NCBI GenBank assembly: GCA_025517565.1
Contig: JAOPKD010000005.1
Span: 118,023-182,022, forward strand
Length of the DNA: 64,000 bases
Direction of reading: 5' to 3'
DNA from: Halapricum hydrolyticum
Lineage (GTDB): Archaea > Halobacteriota > Halobacteria > Halobacteriales > Haloarculaceae
This document shows positions 54,001 through 62,445 of the stretch, piece after piece. Position 1 is the first letter of the stretch, and the number at the start of each line of letters is the position of its first letter. The position numbers and the translations under genes were made by a program. The notes below the pieces were generated by a model. The model did no database searches and was not told the origin of the DNA. It saw nothing but the letters and a program-made list of their open reading frames with translations.

Positions 54001-56672
54001 GGCGGCGAGCGGTTCGTCACATCGGCGAACAGCGTGGCACTGGCGGCGTTTCACTCGAACGAGACGGACTCATCGACGTTCGACTCAATCCGGTAGTCGG
54101 CGACGAACTGAGCGATGCTGAGAAAGAAGTTATTGGAGCTCTCGTCGCCGCGGGGAACAACGCCCTCCAGGAAGATATCGTAGGTGATTCAGGACCACTG
54201 GATGCGGCAGCCAATCGCCTCTTGCAGCAGGATGTCTTCGTCCGACGAGACGATGATCGCCTCGCGCTCTCACCGGGTGCGGTAGAGATCATACACGCAG
54301 GAGTTGGAAACATCGGCTACGACCCGGACGCGAACGAATACTACTCGACGATACACCGACGATTCGGACATGGCGAAAACATAGTCGATTGCCCAGACAC
54401 GCTACGGGACCGCGCTGACGTATCACACCCGCGATTCACCGAACGTGCCTACACCGCGAGTCGGAGTCGGATCGCGCTCCTCCTAAGTCGGCTTTACTAC
54501 GGTTCGACACCGAAGATGGAGCGCCGTGAGATCGAACACCGCTTCCGAAGCGAACCCTCGCCGAACTTCCTCTCATCTGGACCCACCATGGAATTGGGTG
54601 TGGACATCGGAGCGCTGGACGCACTCCTGATGTATGGGACGCCGCCGAACATGAACGCCTATCTTCAGCGAGTCGGACGAGCAGGACGGTCCTCGCATTC
54701 ATCGCTGGTACACAGCGTCAGCCAGCGGAATCCGATTGATTACTACTACTACGACGAACCGACCGAACTCATCACGGCCGACAAGCAACCCGTTCCGCTC
54801 AACGAACACAACGCCCGAGTCCTGGAAATATCACTTACATGGGCTGTTTTCGATTACGTCGCTTCGGAATTCGTAATTCCATGGGATGTCTCTCAGCATG
54901 ACGTTACCGGCGGCGAAGAAGTCGTCCGGCGAAAAAGCGCAACCCTCGCACAGCGTGAGGATGCCTCGAAGTACACACAGCTACTGGCAAAGTCAGTCTC
55001 GTCGCTGGATTTGGACGAAGAATCATCCCGGCTTCGGCCGCTCGGTATCACTATCGAGGACAACGAATCCGAGATACGATCTCACCTCGAATCCCTGCTG
55101 AATTACGCGTACTGTCCGAACTGTCACCGACGGTATGAGGCCAAACAAAACGGGGAGACGTGCCAAGAAGAGGAGTGTGATCGAACACTCATCGATGCAA
55201 AAGAGGCACACGGAGAATGCATTGATACCGCACTTCAGAATGTGACAGAGGTGTTTGTAGACGGATACCGGAATTACACGGATCGAATTCGGGACCGGAT
55301 CGGCGCTCTCGAAGACCGCAGGCGGGGACTGGTCGCCAAGCGTGATGCTGCAACAGAGGGGGAAGACATCGAACGACATGAGCGAGCAATCGAGCAGGTT
55401 GATTCCCGCGCCGATGTCCTCTCAGACCACCTCGAAACACTCTCTGGAGAGAGTTACGGCGACGTACTGACCGAAGCGTTCGCTGAGTACGCGTTCAACC
55501 TTCGGTCGGTATCTGACTCGGTAGATATCTCGGTCGTTGACGAAAAAGGTGAACCGACACAGATCGGTGACGACAGGGGCGGTCGGTCAAGCCGACTCGC
55601 TCTGGGGGAACTCCATCCAGGAGCTGCCTACCTCCATGAGCGTCGTCCGCACGTTGTGGCACAGGTCATCACCGATGACAAGGCATCGGCCGATCTCCGA
55701 GATCACGTCGAAGGAGCGATCGATGTCGAGGAGTCGCCGCTTACTTCCGAGTTCATTTGCACCGAGTGTGGAGACGCTTCGACGGATCGGATGGCCGGTT
55801 GCGAGTGTGGGAGTAGGCAGTGGCAAGAGCGTCGTCTGTATTCGATGGAGTCTGTGGAAGCGACACTCGATACGCAACCCCTCCCGAACGAACTCGACAA
55901 GGCAGGAACCGTCTACGAAAAGCCAAGCGAGCGTGTCCAAAACACATTCTCGCGCCGGCACACCGAAATCCTGCGCTTCGACTCTTCAGAGACGTTCTCG
56001 CTGGTGTCCGAAGATGGTGAAGAGATCGGGACACTCTCGTATGGCGAGTATGATATCCTCGAATACACAGAGTCGTTCCGCGCCAAGTACCAGTCCGGTG
56101 GAATCGACGACAGCGAAACGAAATTCCAGGTATGTACTGAACCGGACTGTCCCGGTATCATCTACGAGGACTACGAGGATACCCGGCGGTGTTCGGCGAA
56201 CCCCGACCATTCTCCCGACACCGAGGGGACAGACGCTTCGTTCGCCCGATTCGGCTACGAATACGAAACGGAAGGTGTGAGACTCACACTTCCGGATGCC
56301 GGCACCGATGCAACGCACACGCTCGCACACGGCCTTCGACTCGCACTACAGAAGCTGTCTGGCGTTCCGATCCGTGATGTCTCAGAGCACGTCGGCGACG
56401 CCCACGTTGATGTGTTCGATGCACAGGAGGGTGGCGCTGCTGTCGCCCGACAACTGGTTCAAGAACGTGATGGCGAGTTCCAAAACTTCGCCACGGCGAT
56501 GGAAATGCTCGAAACCCAGTTCCGCTGTGACTGCACTGACGGTTGTCCGCGATGCGTCTACCAATACGGTTGCGCAGAGCGGAATCAACCACAGACATTC
56601 GATCTGGATAGCATACGTTCGCGTATTCTGGGTGAAGAGGTCAAATTACGGCGGCCTGGGATCGAGGAATAA
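51072..56672 (+). CDS. DpdJ-like giant helicase with zinc-ribbon array and DUF1998
   Basis: 1866 residues. Motif I is ATGRGKTEAW with Lys126, motif II is DEVH starting at Asp316, and motif III is GSSATV. Between the two helicase halves lies a run of about eight zinc-ribbon-like units (about 527-770) such as CAAC...CEAC, YCRQC...CSRC, CTSC...CPDC, CSEC...CECG. Motifs V/VI are SGPTMELGVDIG and QRVGRAGRS (about 1170-1205). Further cysteine pairs lie near 1360, 1565 and 1690, and the DUF1998 C-terminus has CDCTDGCPRC...GC. It matches the layout of DpdJ and of DruE-type helicases. The start is TTG at 51072 or ATG at 51099. Confidence 0.72.
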   Translation: MSDATRDSAMNDPARHAASMREAYQTYLQGRGGIPARSVSQRLQPDSAGESTLAGMRGPYLQALPIANWSDTDWESFAQNQSLHPNVIRAFKQEGFRRLYDFQERSVSTILDGDDTVITAATGRGKTEAWLIPILDRIVTAKRNEDSDGRTPTKALLLYPTKALAQDQFKRLVQILYRINRNLRQKEWVTVGIYDGDTPRNSYESKAQGYLNRTFQHFGCPGANDELEKCQNCRQGVFVERTTDDYRLRPDKPRCETDADHKVPLDFVRLTKNSVLESGADIILTNPDTLNYRLLNVNAETEQEAFVYDPSFLVFDEVHTYDGLLGSYTATLVKRLRRLREQNDSNPLQVIGSSATVDNDAELFRQISGATDISRVSEEPRTLTADPPEEAPSVLYEDIVSADSIVKAGRQENQAPSQLGDIDLNIPEAESLDNERVEERVADDLYDFYTDENPTDSVVKTLQALHTDLSNDPRSPEAFIQDCADRFDISIEAAETLVDNFQRIGQFAGLLESRNHLFSWPLDGFYACAACTAVYRSPQERCEACGEDFVTRATYCRQCNEEYLVANACSRCGQLEPYVHTDEGLIGEDEHEFCSACLSSSGSSIPMHRVTFRPYHECTSCGTHEGRSVIASCPDCGSPGVPTGDDEYTCRNPSCGYGWSETPTCSVCATSDFELATVPGSIVCSECGEHHEQDVLPTTCECGTEVNSTRLLPWVCADESCDAVHFTRDPPRQCSCGSTDFAKGGLAELAVTLSCSECDGEVVPGGDCGCDAPDYQVNEQPYRKYRTWDANGNVVSPLEHRNAMPCSHGLYSTVVGDAFDELLRSPTNVAVTTSQYLLRDLVDDSGFDDAKLLSFSDSHRDMKDLDRAFTDPEVETVLDQLILTSISLEQQAVAPDDLGPEDLESLRPGDEGKGTSKTTDWVPLDAVTDTAYELLLVLESELGGEDVRSAAGIDLGSVILGTSYISNQERAIKDRLRRRAVRHIGEQRGTGGVSLERDGLIDVRLNPVVGDELSDAEKEVIGALVAAGNNALQEDIVGDSGPLDAAANRLLQQDVFVRRDDDRLALSPGAVEIIHAGVGNIGYDPDANEYYSTIHRRFGHGENIVDCPDTLRDRADVSHPRFTERAYTASRSRIALLLSRLYYGSTPKMERREIEHRFRSEPSPNFLSSGPTMELGVDIGALDALLMYGTPPNMNAYLQRVGRAGRSSHSSLVHSVSQRNPIDYYYYDEPTELITADKQPVPLNEHNARVLEISLTWAVFDYVASEFVIPWDVSQHDVTGGEEVVRRKSATLAQREDASKYTQLLAKSVSSLDLDEESSRLRPLGITIEDNESEIRSHLESLLNYAYCPNCHRRYEAKQNGETCQEEECDRTLIDAKEAHGECIDTALQNVTEVFVDGYRNYTDRIRDRIGALEDRRRGLVAKRDAATEGEDIERHERAIEQVDSRADVLSDHLETLSGESYGDVLTEAFAEYAFNLRSVSDSVDISVVDEKGEPTQIGDDRGGRSSRLALGELHPGAAYLHERRPHVVAQVITDDKASADLRDHVEGAIDVEESPLTSEFICTECGDASTDRMAGCECGSRQWQERRLYSMESVEATLDTQPLPNELDKAGTVYEKPSERVQNTFSRRHTEILRFDSSETFSLVSEDGEEIGTLSYGEYDILEYTESFRAKYQSGGIDDSETKFQVCTEPDCPGIIYEDYEDTRRCSANPDHSPDTEGTDASFARFGYEYETEGVRLTLPDAGTDATHTLAHGLRLALQKLSGVPIRDVSEHVGDAHVDVFDAQEGGAAVARQLVQERDGEFQNFATAMEMLETQFRCDCTDGCPRCVYQYGCAERNQPQTFDLDSIRSRILGEEVKLRRPGIEE

Positions 56673-56877
56673 TTTGACTCGGATCTGTTGAAACCCTTGA
56701 CATCTGATAAGATCTCTATGCTGACTACAGAGTATTGTGGTCAGACCTGACGGTAGATTCAGCTCAAGATGAGTCCTACCGGATTCACTGTCGAGTGGAT
56801 GCACTCACTCACTGCTGGAAGTCTCGGTCAGTAGAGTATGAGTATATTTATTGCCGTTCTGAGTCTTGCAGTTCTCG

Positions 56878-57423
56878 ATGGAGAGGACAGTTGAAGGAGA
56901 CAAATGGGTTACTCGCGGATGGATCAGCGTTCTTGAGGTATTATACAAGACAGACGTTGTTGTCAGTCTCGCGCACATACGTACCTCTGATACAGACTAC
57001 GCAGTTGTTGAGCAGTTATCGTCAGACTCTGAAATACTTACGGAGACTGAACTAACTGAGAATCAAGCGATAATTGAGTTAAATCATCTTCTGGAGGAAG
57101 GCCTTGTGGATTATATAAGGCCGTTCGAGGACACCGATTTTGTAGTATACCGATTAACAGATGCAGGGTATCAGGTGGCACATGAGCGAAAGCGAACCGA
57201 GATGGAAGAGAGGTGGCGCTCTGAAAGTCGCAAAATTGATGTCGTACTTACGATAGCAACCGGATTTCTGGCTGCTGGAGCGTTCGTCCAGGTATATTTA
57301 GCATACAGAGAACTCCAGTCTCCCAGTCAGTGGTTGCTTTTGACAGGTGCAACACTCGTTGTTATTCTCACAATTTCACTAATTGTTGGTCGGCGTGGCG
57401 TCCGTGGCCCGAGTTTTTGGTAA
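56878..57423 (+). CDS. Winged-helix protein with two membrane helices
   Basis: 181 residues from the ATG at 56878. Residues about 10-115 read like a winged-helix domain (WVTRGWISVLEVLYKTD..., ENQAIIELNHLLEEGLVDYI, VYRLTDAGYQVAHERK). Two hydrophobic helices follow at about 122-145 and 153-175. A TATA-like AGTATATTTA is about 32 nt upstream. A membrane-tethered DNA-binding protein could sense or place the neighbouring defence genes; there is no direct evidence. It lies alone between two helicase genes. Confidence 0.6.
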   Translation: MERTVEGDKWVTRGWISVLEVLYKTDVVVSLAHIRTSDTDYAVVEQLSSDSEILTETELTENQAIIELNHLLEEGLVDYIRPFEDTDFVVYRLTDAGYQVAHERKRTEMEERWRSESRKIDVVLTIATGFLAAGAFVQVYLAYRELQSPSQWLLLTGATLVVILTISLIVGRRGVRGPSFW

Positions 57424-57528
57424 ATGGGTGGTTGATGGGTAGGTACAATACCTGTGGGCAATGACGAGGTTGAGCGACTGATACGTCCCTTTATTCTCCC
57501 CAAATTAGTTTACCTTCCCCTGGTAATT

Positions 57529-57538
57529 GCTATATCTG
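57529..57538 (+). promoter_or_regulatory. TATA box of the UvrD-nuclease gene
   Basis: GCTATATCTG, centred about 29 nt before the ATG at 57563. It supports that start over the TTG at 57527, which overlaps the box itself. Confidence 0.6.
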
Positions 57539-57562
57539 CATCAAAAGCGAGGCAAGTCTTCT

Positions 57563-60500
57563 ATGGTTGATACACTTTCGAAGGAGGAATTCCGAGCGCG
57601 GTGGAAAGAGGTTCATGGGTGGAAGATTCGTGGCGGCAAATCCGACATTCTGGAGCACGAAGACGGGCCGCTTTGGGTCATCGCAGGACCAGGAACCGGG
57701 AAAACAGAGGCTCTCATTATCAGGACGCTCAAGCTACTGACTGTAGAGGGCGTACCCGCAGAGTCGATCATGCTGACGACCTTTACGGAGAAGGGTGCTG
57801 AGGAACTCCAAGACCGGATTACGAACGCGGTTGAGGACTTCGGATACGGCGACGACATCGATGTCGAAAATCTTCGTACTGGGACGCTTCACAGCCTCTG
57901 TGACGAGGTCATGCGCGAGTTCCGATATCCGGAGTACATCGACCTCGAACTTCTCGACGGAGAAGATCAAGAGTTCTTTATCAAGCGAAATGCCGAGGCG
58001 GTTGACTGGGTCAAGAGTAACTCCGAGGTCTACGAGTACTTCCGTCCAGTCATGCCGCGGTTTAGTTCGGAATACGGACCGAACACCTGGCAAGCCACCC
58101 AGATAGCCACACAGGTTCTCAACAAAACCCGACAGTATCTGGTTGATCCAGACGAGTTAGCCGAAGCCGACGAGTCGGTGCTTCGAGAACTCGCTGACGA
58201 ACTGTCTCGATATCAGGAGACGCTTGCCGAAGAGTACCGAACAGATTTCGCAGAACTCCAGCTACATTTTCTGAACTTCCTCGATTCGGAGTTCGGTCGG
58301 AGTTTCGTCAACGGTAACGAGGAGTTGGATCAGCCGCCACTTGAGTACGTACTCGTCGATGAGTATCAAGATACGAACCCGCTTCAGGAAGCTATCTACT
58401 TCGAACTGGCGCAGGCCTGCGACAGCGATATCACTGTCGTCGGAGACGACGATCAGGCGATGTACCGATTCCGAGGTGGATCCGTTGAGTGTATGGTTCG
58501 GTTCGGCGAGAAGTGTCGGACGGAGTTCGGCGTTGAACCGGAAACGGTTCAACTAACACAGAACTTCCGCTCGCATTCCGACGTCGTCGATTGGATCAAC
58601 AGATACATTGGAAATCACCAGAACCTACCGTCCTCTGCTCGGGCAGGGGAGAAGGAATCGCTTGAGTCCGCCGCTGGTATCGATGGAGATTACCCAGCAG
58701 TTAGTGCAATACTGGGCGACTCTCGTCGTGACGCTGCCGACCGAATGGCCTCCTTCATCGAATTCCTGCTTGATGAGGGAATTATCGACGATTACAGCCA
58801 GATCGCGCTACTCCTGCGGAGCACGCGGGAATCTCCCCAGAATGCTCAAGACTTCGTTGATGCGTTACGGGACGCTGGAATACCGATATACAATCCGCGG
58901 AACAAGGCACTCACCGAGCAGGAAGAAGTCCAACTGGCGTTAGGAGCACTCGTAACGCTGCTCGACCGCTATCATGCCGTCCGCGAAGCGGACTACATGC
59001 GTGGCCGATTCCTTGACACGGTAGACGAGTGGACCGAGCGGTTCGACGAGTTCCGCAAGACGAACGAAGGTTCCGAACTCGATGAATACATCAAACGATC
59101 GTACGAGAGCTTAGACCGGGCAGGATTCGAAGAGGAACTGGAAACGGTTCAAGACGTGTTTTACCGTATCCTCTCACGTGAACCCTTCAGTACCTGGCGT
59201 GAAGAGGATCCGAACCGCTCGGTTCGACTCGCTCGACTCTCGAACCTCATCGAAGCGTATTCGAACGTGTACAGCGGGAATCTCCGTACATCGGCCAATA
59301 TCCCAGGTCATTTCTCTCATGGATGGCTTCGGGGATTCTACTATAATTTCCTGCAATACGTCGCAAACTCAGGATTCGATGAACCAGAGGATCCGTACGA
59401 CCAGATTCCCGAGGGACTTGTCCAAGTGATGACCGTCCATCAGGCGAAGGGACTTGAATTCCCTGTGGTGTTCGCTGGAGACATCAACAAACGAGACGGC
59501 CCAGGAGGTACGCATTTCATGGAGAACGAGTTGGCACCGTACTCGGGGCTTTCGCTCGATTCAACGCCAGAAGAGCGTGCGGACAGAGACAATGTCCGTC
59601 GTTTCTTCGTTCAGTACTCACGAGCGCAGGACCAACTCGTATTGACTGGATCCAGAAGTTCGGTCGAACAGATCGCGCTTGGCCACGATACAACCGGCGA
59701 ACCACTCCATACAGAGTGGTTTGACGCGAACGACGCAGAAATCGGGGAAGAAGCTGATTTCGACCGCTACCGGACAATAGACCGTGATTTCGAGGCCGAC
59801 GACGGGCCACGCCGTCGCTACAGCGTGACCGGGGATATCCTCTCGTACCGACGGTGCGCCAGACAGTACGGACATTTCACGGACTTCGGCTTCTCGCCAG
59901 CTGGGTCGGGACAGCTCTACTTCGGTCAGGTGGTACACCGGACGCTGGATCGGATTCACCAGCAATACAAGGGACAGATCGAAGGCAAGGAGGCGGGTGT
60001 GGTTCCAGACGAGGGAACTGTCGAAGAGTACTTTGAGCAGGTAAGCGAGTCGCTGGTCTCTCGGGGGATCTACCCGATGAGCGAGAAGGCTGAAGAGAAA
60101 GCGCTTGAGTACATAAAACGGTTTAACAGCCAGATGGGCGATGAGTTGTATCCTGCCGTGAAGGACACTGAGCACCAACTCAAGCGCCAACACGAGGATT
60201 TCGTTCTGCAGGGCACAGTAGACGTGCTAACACGGTCTGCTGCTGACGACAATGATCCCAGTGACTGGGAGATTTGGGATTACAAAGCGTCCCAAGTTCC
60301 ACCGGAGGACAGCCAAGACATGCAGAACTATCGGTTCCAGATGCAGGTATACGCGGGGCTATTCGAACTGAAAAACGGCGACTTGCCCTCCCGCGCAGTA
60401 CTGTACTTCCTTGGCGAGAGAAATCCCGAAGACGCCATGGTCGAGATTTCATTTACCAGGGATAAAATTGACCGTGCAATCGAGATATTCAGTAACACAG

Positions 60501-60646
60501 TCAACAATATCGAGGACAGTCGGCGCATGGAGTCGTGGCCCGCTCCAGATCCGGAGGAGGCACCGACAGAGGAGACTTGTGCCGACTGTGACCTCCGGTG
60601 GGACTGCCCCGCCGTCGAAGGGAGATATCCACTACGGACCCCTTGA
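57563..60646 (+). CDS. UvrD/PcrA-type helicase fused to Cas4/AddB-like nuclease
   Basis: 1027 residues. Superfamily 1A helicase in the first two-thirds: Walker A GPGTGKT at 42-48, motif II DEYQDTNP (about 265), motif III GDDDQAMYRFRGG and motif V/VI VMTVHQAKGLEFPVVF (about 628-643). The C-terminal domain (about 755-1027) is a RecB/Cas4-type PD-(D/E)XK nuclease: GQVVHRTLDRIH, GTVDVLT and WDYKASQ (near 905). Cys in YRRCARQYG and the C-terminal CADCDLRWDCP (about 1012-1022) can bind a 4Fe-4S cluster, as in AddB. Both activities look intact, unlike in the Dna2-like protein at 30408. Single gene with its own promoter. Confidence 0.85.
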   Translation: MVDTLSKEEFRARWKEVHGWKIRGGKSDILEHEDGPLWVIAGPGTGKTEALIIRTLKLLTVEGVPAESIMLTTFTEKGAEELQDRITNAVEDFGYGDDIDVENLRTGTLHSLCDEVMREFRYPEYIDLELLDGEDQEFFIKRNAEAVDWVKSNSEVYEYFRPVMPRFSSEYGPNTWQATQIATQVLNKTRQYLVDPDELAEADESVLRELADELSRYQETLAEEYRTDFAELQLHFLNFLDSEFGRSFVNGNEELDQPPLEYVLVDEYQDTNPLQEAIYFELAQACDSDITVVGDDDQAMYRFRGGSVECMVRFGEKCRTEFGVEPETVQLTQNFRSHSDVVDWINRYIGNHQNLPSSARAGEKESLESAAGIDGDYPAVSAILGDSRRDAADRMASFIEFLLDEGIIDDYSQIALLLRSTRESPQNAQDFVDALRDAGIPIYNPRNKALTEQEEVQLALGALVTLLDRYHAVREADYMRGRFLDTVDEWTERFDEFRKTNEGSELDEYIKRSYESLDRAGFEEELETVQDVFYRILSREPFSTWREEDPNRSVRLARLSNLIEAYSNVYSGNLRTSANIPGHFSHGWLRGFYYNFLQYVANSGFDEPEDPYDQIPEGLVQVMTVHQAKGLEFPVVFAGDINKRDGPGGTHFMENELAPYSGLSLDSTPEERADRDNVRRFFVQYSRAQDQLVLTGSRSSVEQIALGHDTTGEPLHTEWFDANDAEIGEEADFDRYRTIDRDFEADDGPRRRYSVTGDILSYRRCARQYGHFTDFGFSPAGSGQLYFGQVVHRTLDRIHQQYKGQIEGKEAGVVPDEGTVEEYFEQVSESLVSRGIYPMSEKAEEKALEYIKRFNSQMGDELYPAVKDTEHQLKRQHEDFVLQGTVDVLTRSAADDNDPSDWEIWDYKASQVPPEDSQDMQNYRFQMQVYAGLFELKNGDLPSRAVLYFLGERNPEDAMVEISFTRDKIDRAIEIFSNTVNNIEDSRRMESWPAPDPEEAPTEETCADCDLRWDCPAVEGRYPLRTP

Positions 60647-60811
60647 GACACAACCTCTAAACACTGATACGAGGGGATCTTAATCATCTCGGCACTACGA
60701 ATTCCCTTTCCAGCTCTGCCCTTCTGTATAATCCTTAGCTACAGAAACTCCTGTTCCGTCTTATCTTCCTACACCCTAAAGACTTCACTTCGGGTGTTTG
60801 TAAAGATGAAC

Positions 60812-60893
60812 GGCCGCACACCACTGCGGCCCGAAAAACCCGACGCACCACCGTCGGGTTTTGTGCGGGTGAACCTCGGCCACCATGCCGAGG
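60812..60893 (+). other. Cluster of three hairpins with nearly identical loops (candidate ncRNA or recombination site)
   Basis: The 416-base gap after the UvrD gene holds three perfect stem-loops: 60812-60831 (7-bp stem), 60835-60862 (11-bp stem) and 60874-60893 (7-bp stem). Each has a six-nt loop, CACCAC, CACCAC and CACCAT. The stems have unrelated sequences, so the shared loop looks selected. The cluster is GC-rich in an AT-rich surrounding. A weaker helix ACACCC/GGGTGT (60771-60776 with 60792-60797) precedes it and a 12-bp palindrome TGTGTCGACACA (60944-60955) follows. A 76-codon frame through the area is not credible as a gene. Confidence 0.7.
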
Positions 60894-60983
60894 GGTCACT
60901 CTCTCTTGGGGAGCCGGATCGCACATCTCTGAGCGCCCGGCATTGTGTCGACACAGCTGAGCCTACTTCAATGCCCGCAAAAC

Positions 60984-61019
60984 TGAATGTAGGAGTTTGT
61001 TTACGAACTCCTACATTCA
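60984..61019. repeat. 14-bp inverted repeat upstream of the second recombinase
   Basis: TGAATGTAGGAGTT (60984-60997) and its exact complement (61006-61019) are separated by eight bases, TGTTTACG. The arms end 43 bases before the ATG of the tyrosine recombinase. It may be a recombinase core site or an operator. A TATA-like ATTGCTTATAAA lies between it and the gene (61036-61047). Confidence 0.75.
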
Positions 61020-61062
61020 AATGAGTGGAACCTTCTATTGCTTATAAACCACCAATCAGATC

Positions 61063-61683
61063 ATGACCCAAGAAACAAATTCCAACATTCGCGCGAAAGT
61101 GTGGTTGGAACCGACCCAAGTGGATACACTTCGGAACGCTTGCTACGACGACACCTTCGCCTCATATCTTCAGCAGCGAAACGATGCGATCATCGGTCTG
61201 CTTTACGACAGTGGATTGCGAGTAGGTGAACTTGTTCAGGTTGATGTCGAGATGCTGCGTGACAATAATACAGCGCTTTACCTACCAGCAAATGTTCAGA
61301 AAGATTATCCGAACGAGAATACTCCCAGTGCGGTAACGATCAATTTGGATAGTGAGACCACCCGAACGCTGAATTCCTATCTGGCTTCAAGATGGAAGGA
61401 GACTGAATCCCTGTTTCCGTCAAGGAAATCAAACCGGATCTCCGAGCAAGGCATCCGATACATGCTCCATGCAGTTGCTGAGACTGCTGATGTTCAACCA
61501 TTCAAACTGGATGGTAGTCGTGGAGACCCAAGTGATGTGACGCCACACTCATTGCGTCACAGCGTCGCTTACCGAATGCTCCATGAGAACAACGGGAATA
61601 CTCTTTATGACGTTCGCAACCGTCTCAGACATCGTTCTATCCAAACAACAGAGCGCGTCTACGACCACTTCAGAAGGGTCTGA
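61063..61683 (+). CDS. Catalytic-domain-only tyrosine recombinase
   Basis: 206 residues, lacking the usual N-terminal core-binding domain, apart from about 35 residues. Catalytic Arg53 (SGLRVGEL), His162-x-x-Arg165 in HSLRHSVAYR, the later RHRSIQTTE, and Tyr200 in RVYDH are all there. Enzymes of this compact form are frequent in haloarchaeal elements and act on short sites. The inverted repeat at 60984 and the hairpins upstream are natural candidates. Its relation to the larger integrase at 22606 is unclear; it may belong to a nested element. Confidence 0.85.
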   Translation: MTQETNSNIRAKVWLEPTQVDTLRNACYDDTFASYLQQRNDAIIGLLYDSGLRVGELVQVDVEMLRDNNTALYLPANVQKDYPNENTPSAVTINLDSETTRTLNSYLASRWKETESLFPSRKSNRISEQGIRYMLHAVAETADVQPFKLDGSRGDPSDVTPHSLRHSVAYRMLHENNGNTLYDVRNRLRHRSIQTTERVYDHFRRV

Positions 61684-61797
61684 AAGGAACAGCACGAACA
61701 CCAGACATGCAATCGCAGTCCTCGACTGTTCTCATCTCATCGAACTCTGTGATACTTGAGTCAAAGGTCGGGCTCAAGGATCACGGAATATTCTCGA

Positions 61798-62442
61798 TTA
61801 ACCCGATAGAATGTACCCGTCACCATCCACACGACTTGGTAGTTTCAAATCAACAATCTCTGCTGTTATTCTGGTTCCGAAGGAGAGCATGTTGAATTCA
61901 GGAACGAAACGCCCCACTTCGATTGGACCATACTCCTGCAAACTCTCATCAAAATCCTCTGGCTTGTGTGCTGGCTTGTACTGACCAGGCGCTACACAAA
62001 TTATGTAACAGGAGTATCCTTTATTCAACATCACATCGAGTTTCCGATACAAAGCACATAGCCGACTCTTATAATAAAGTTCAACAACGACTGGTTCTGG
62101 TTCTTCAATGACGACATCTGCTCTCATCGAACCACCTCCTTTTTTGATATCTGATTCAATATCAACGGTTTCTCGATCGTACCCAAGCTGAGTACAAGCG
62201 GTTTTTATTGCTTTCTCACAACCTACTTGATGTACAACAGAATTCTGGGGACGACTGAAACAATCATCCTTCCCACTACTGTGTGTGAAGAGTTCGTGCT
62301 GATCTGCCCTTCGATTAAATTCTACTTCGTCATTACAGAGCAGGCAACAGTAGGTGTCTGTATCTGAGAACAGCGACTTCGGGTCTATGACATCAACTCC
62401 AGATATCAGTTGATCAGATGAGCTGTGTATGGCGGTGAACAT
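61798..62442 (-). CDS. CoiA-like protein: zinc finger plus possible nuclease
   Basis: 214 residues. A zinc-finger-like CCLLCNDEVEF...HELFTH (about 32-54) precedes a region with SMRADVVIEE and VVVELYYKSR (about 105-127), the spacing of a PD-(D/E)XK nuclease (D...E-x-K). This is the CoiA-type layout. Final identification needs a profile search. It starts three bases after the exonuclease gene ends, so the two form an operon. Confidence 0.55.
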   Translation of the reverse strand: MFTAIHSSSDQLISGVDVIDPKSLFSDTDTYCCLLCNDEVEFNRRADQHELFTHSSGKDDCFSRPQNSVVHQVGCEKAIKTACTQLGYDRETVDIESDIKKGGGSMRADVVIEEPEPVVVELYYKSRLCALYRKLDVMLNKGYSCYIICVAPGQYKPAHKPEDFDESLQEYGPIEVGRFVPEFNMLSFGTRITAEIVDLKLPSRVDGDGYILSG

Positions 62443-62445
62443 CGG

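Noticed and set aside
24460..61000. DNA methyltransferase of a DISARM, BREX or restriction-modification system
   Set aside because: I looked for DPPY/NPPY, FxGxG and PCQ-type motifs in the island proteins and found no convincing methyltransferase.
60794..61024. 76-codon frame through the hairpin cluster
   Set aside because: It spans perfect hairpins and an inverted repeat, an open frame exists on the opposite strand too, and the translation has no protein-like pattern.
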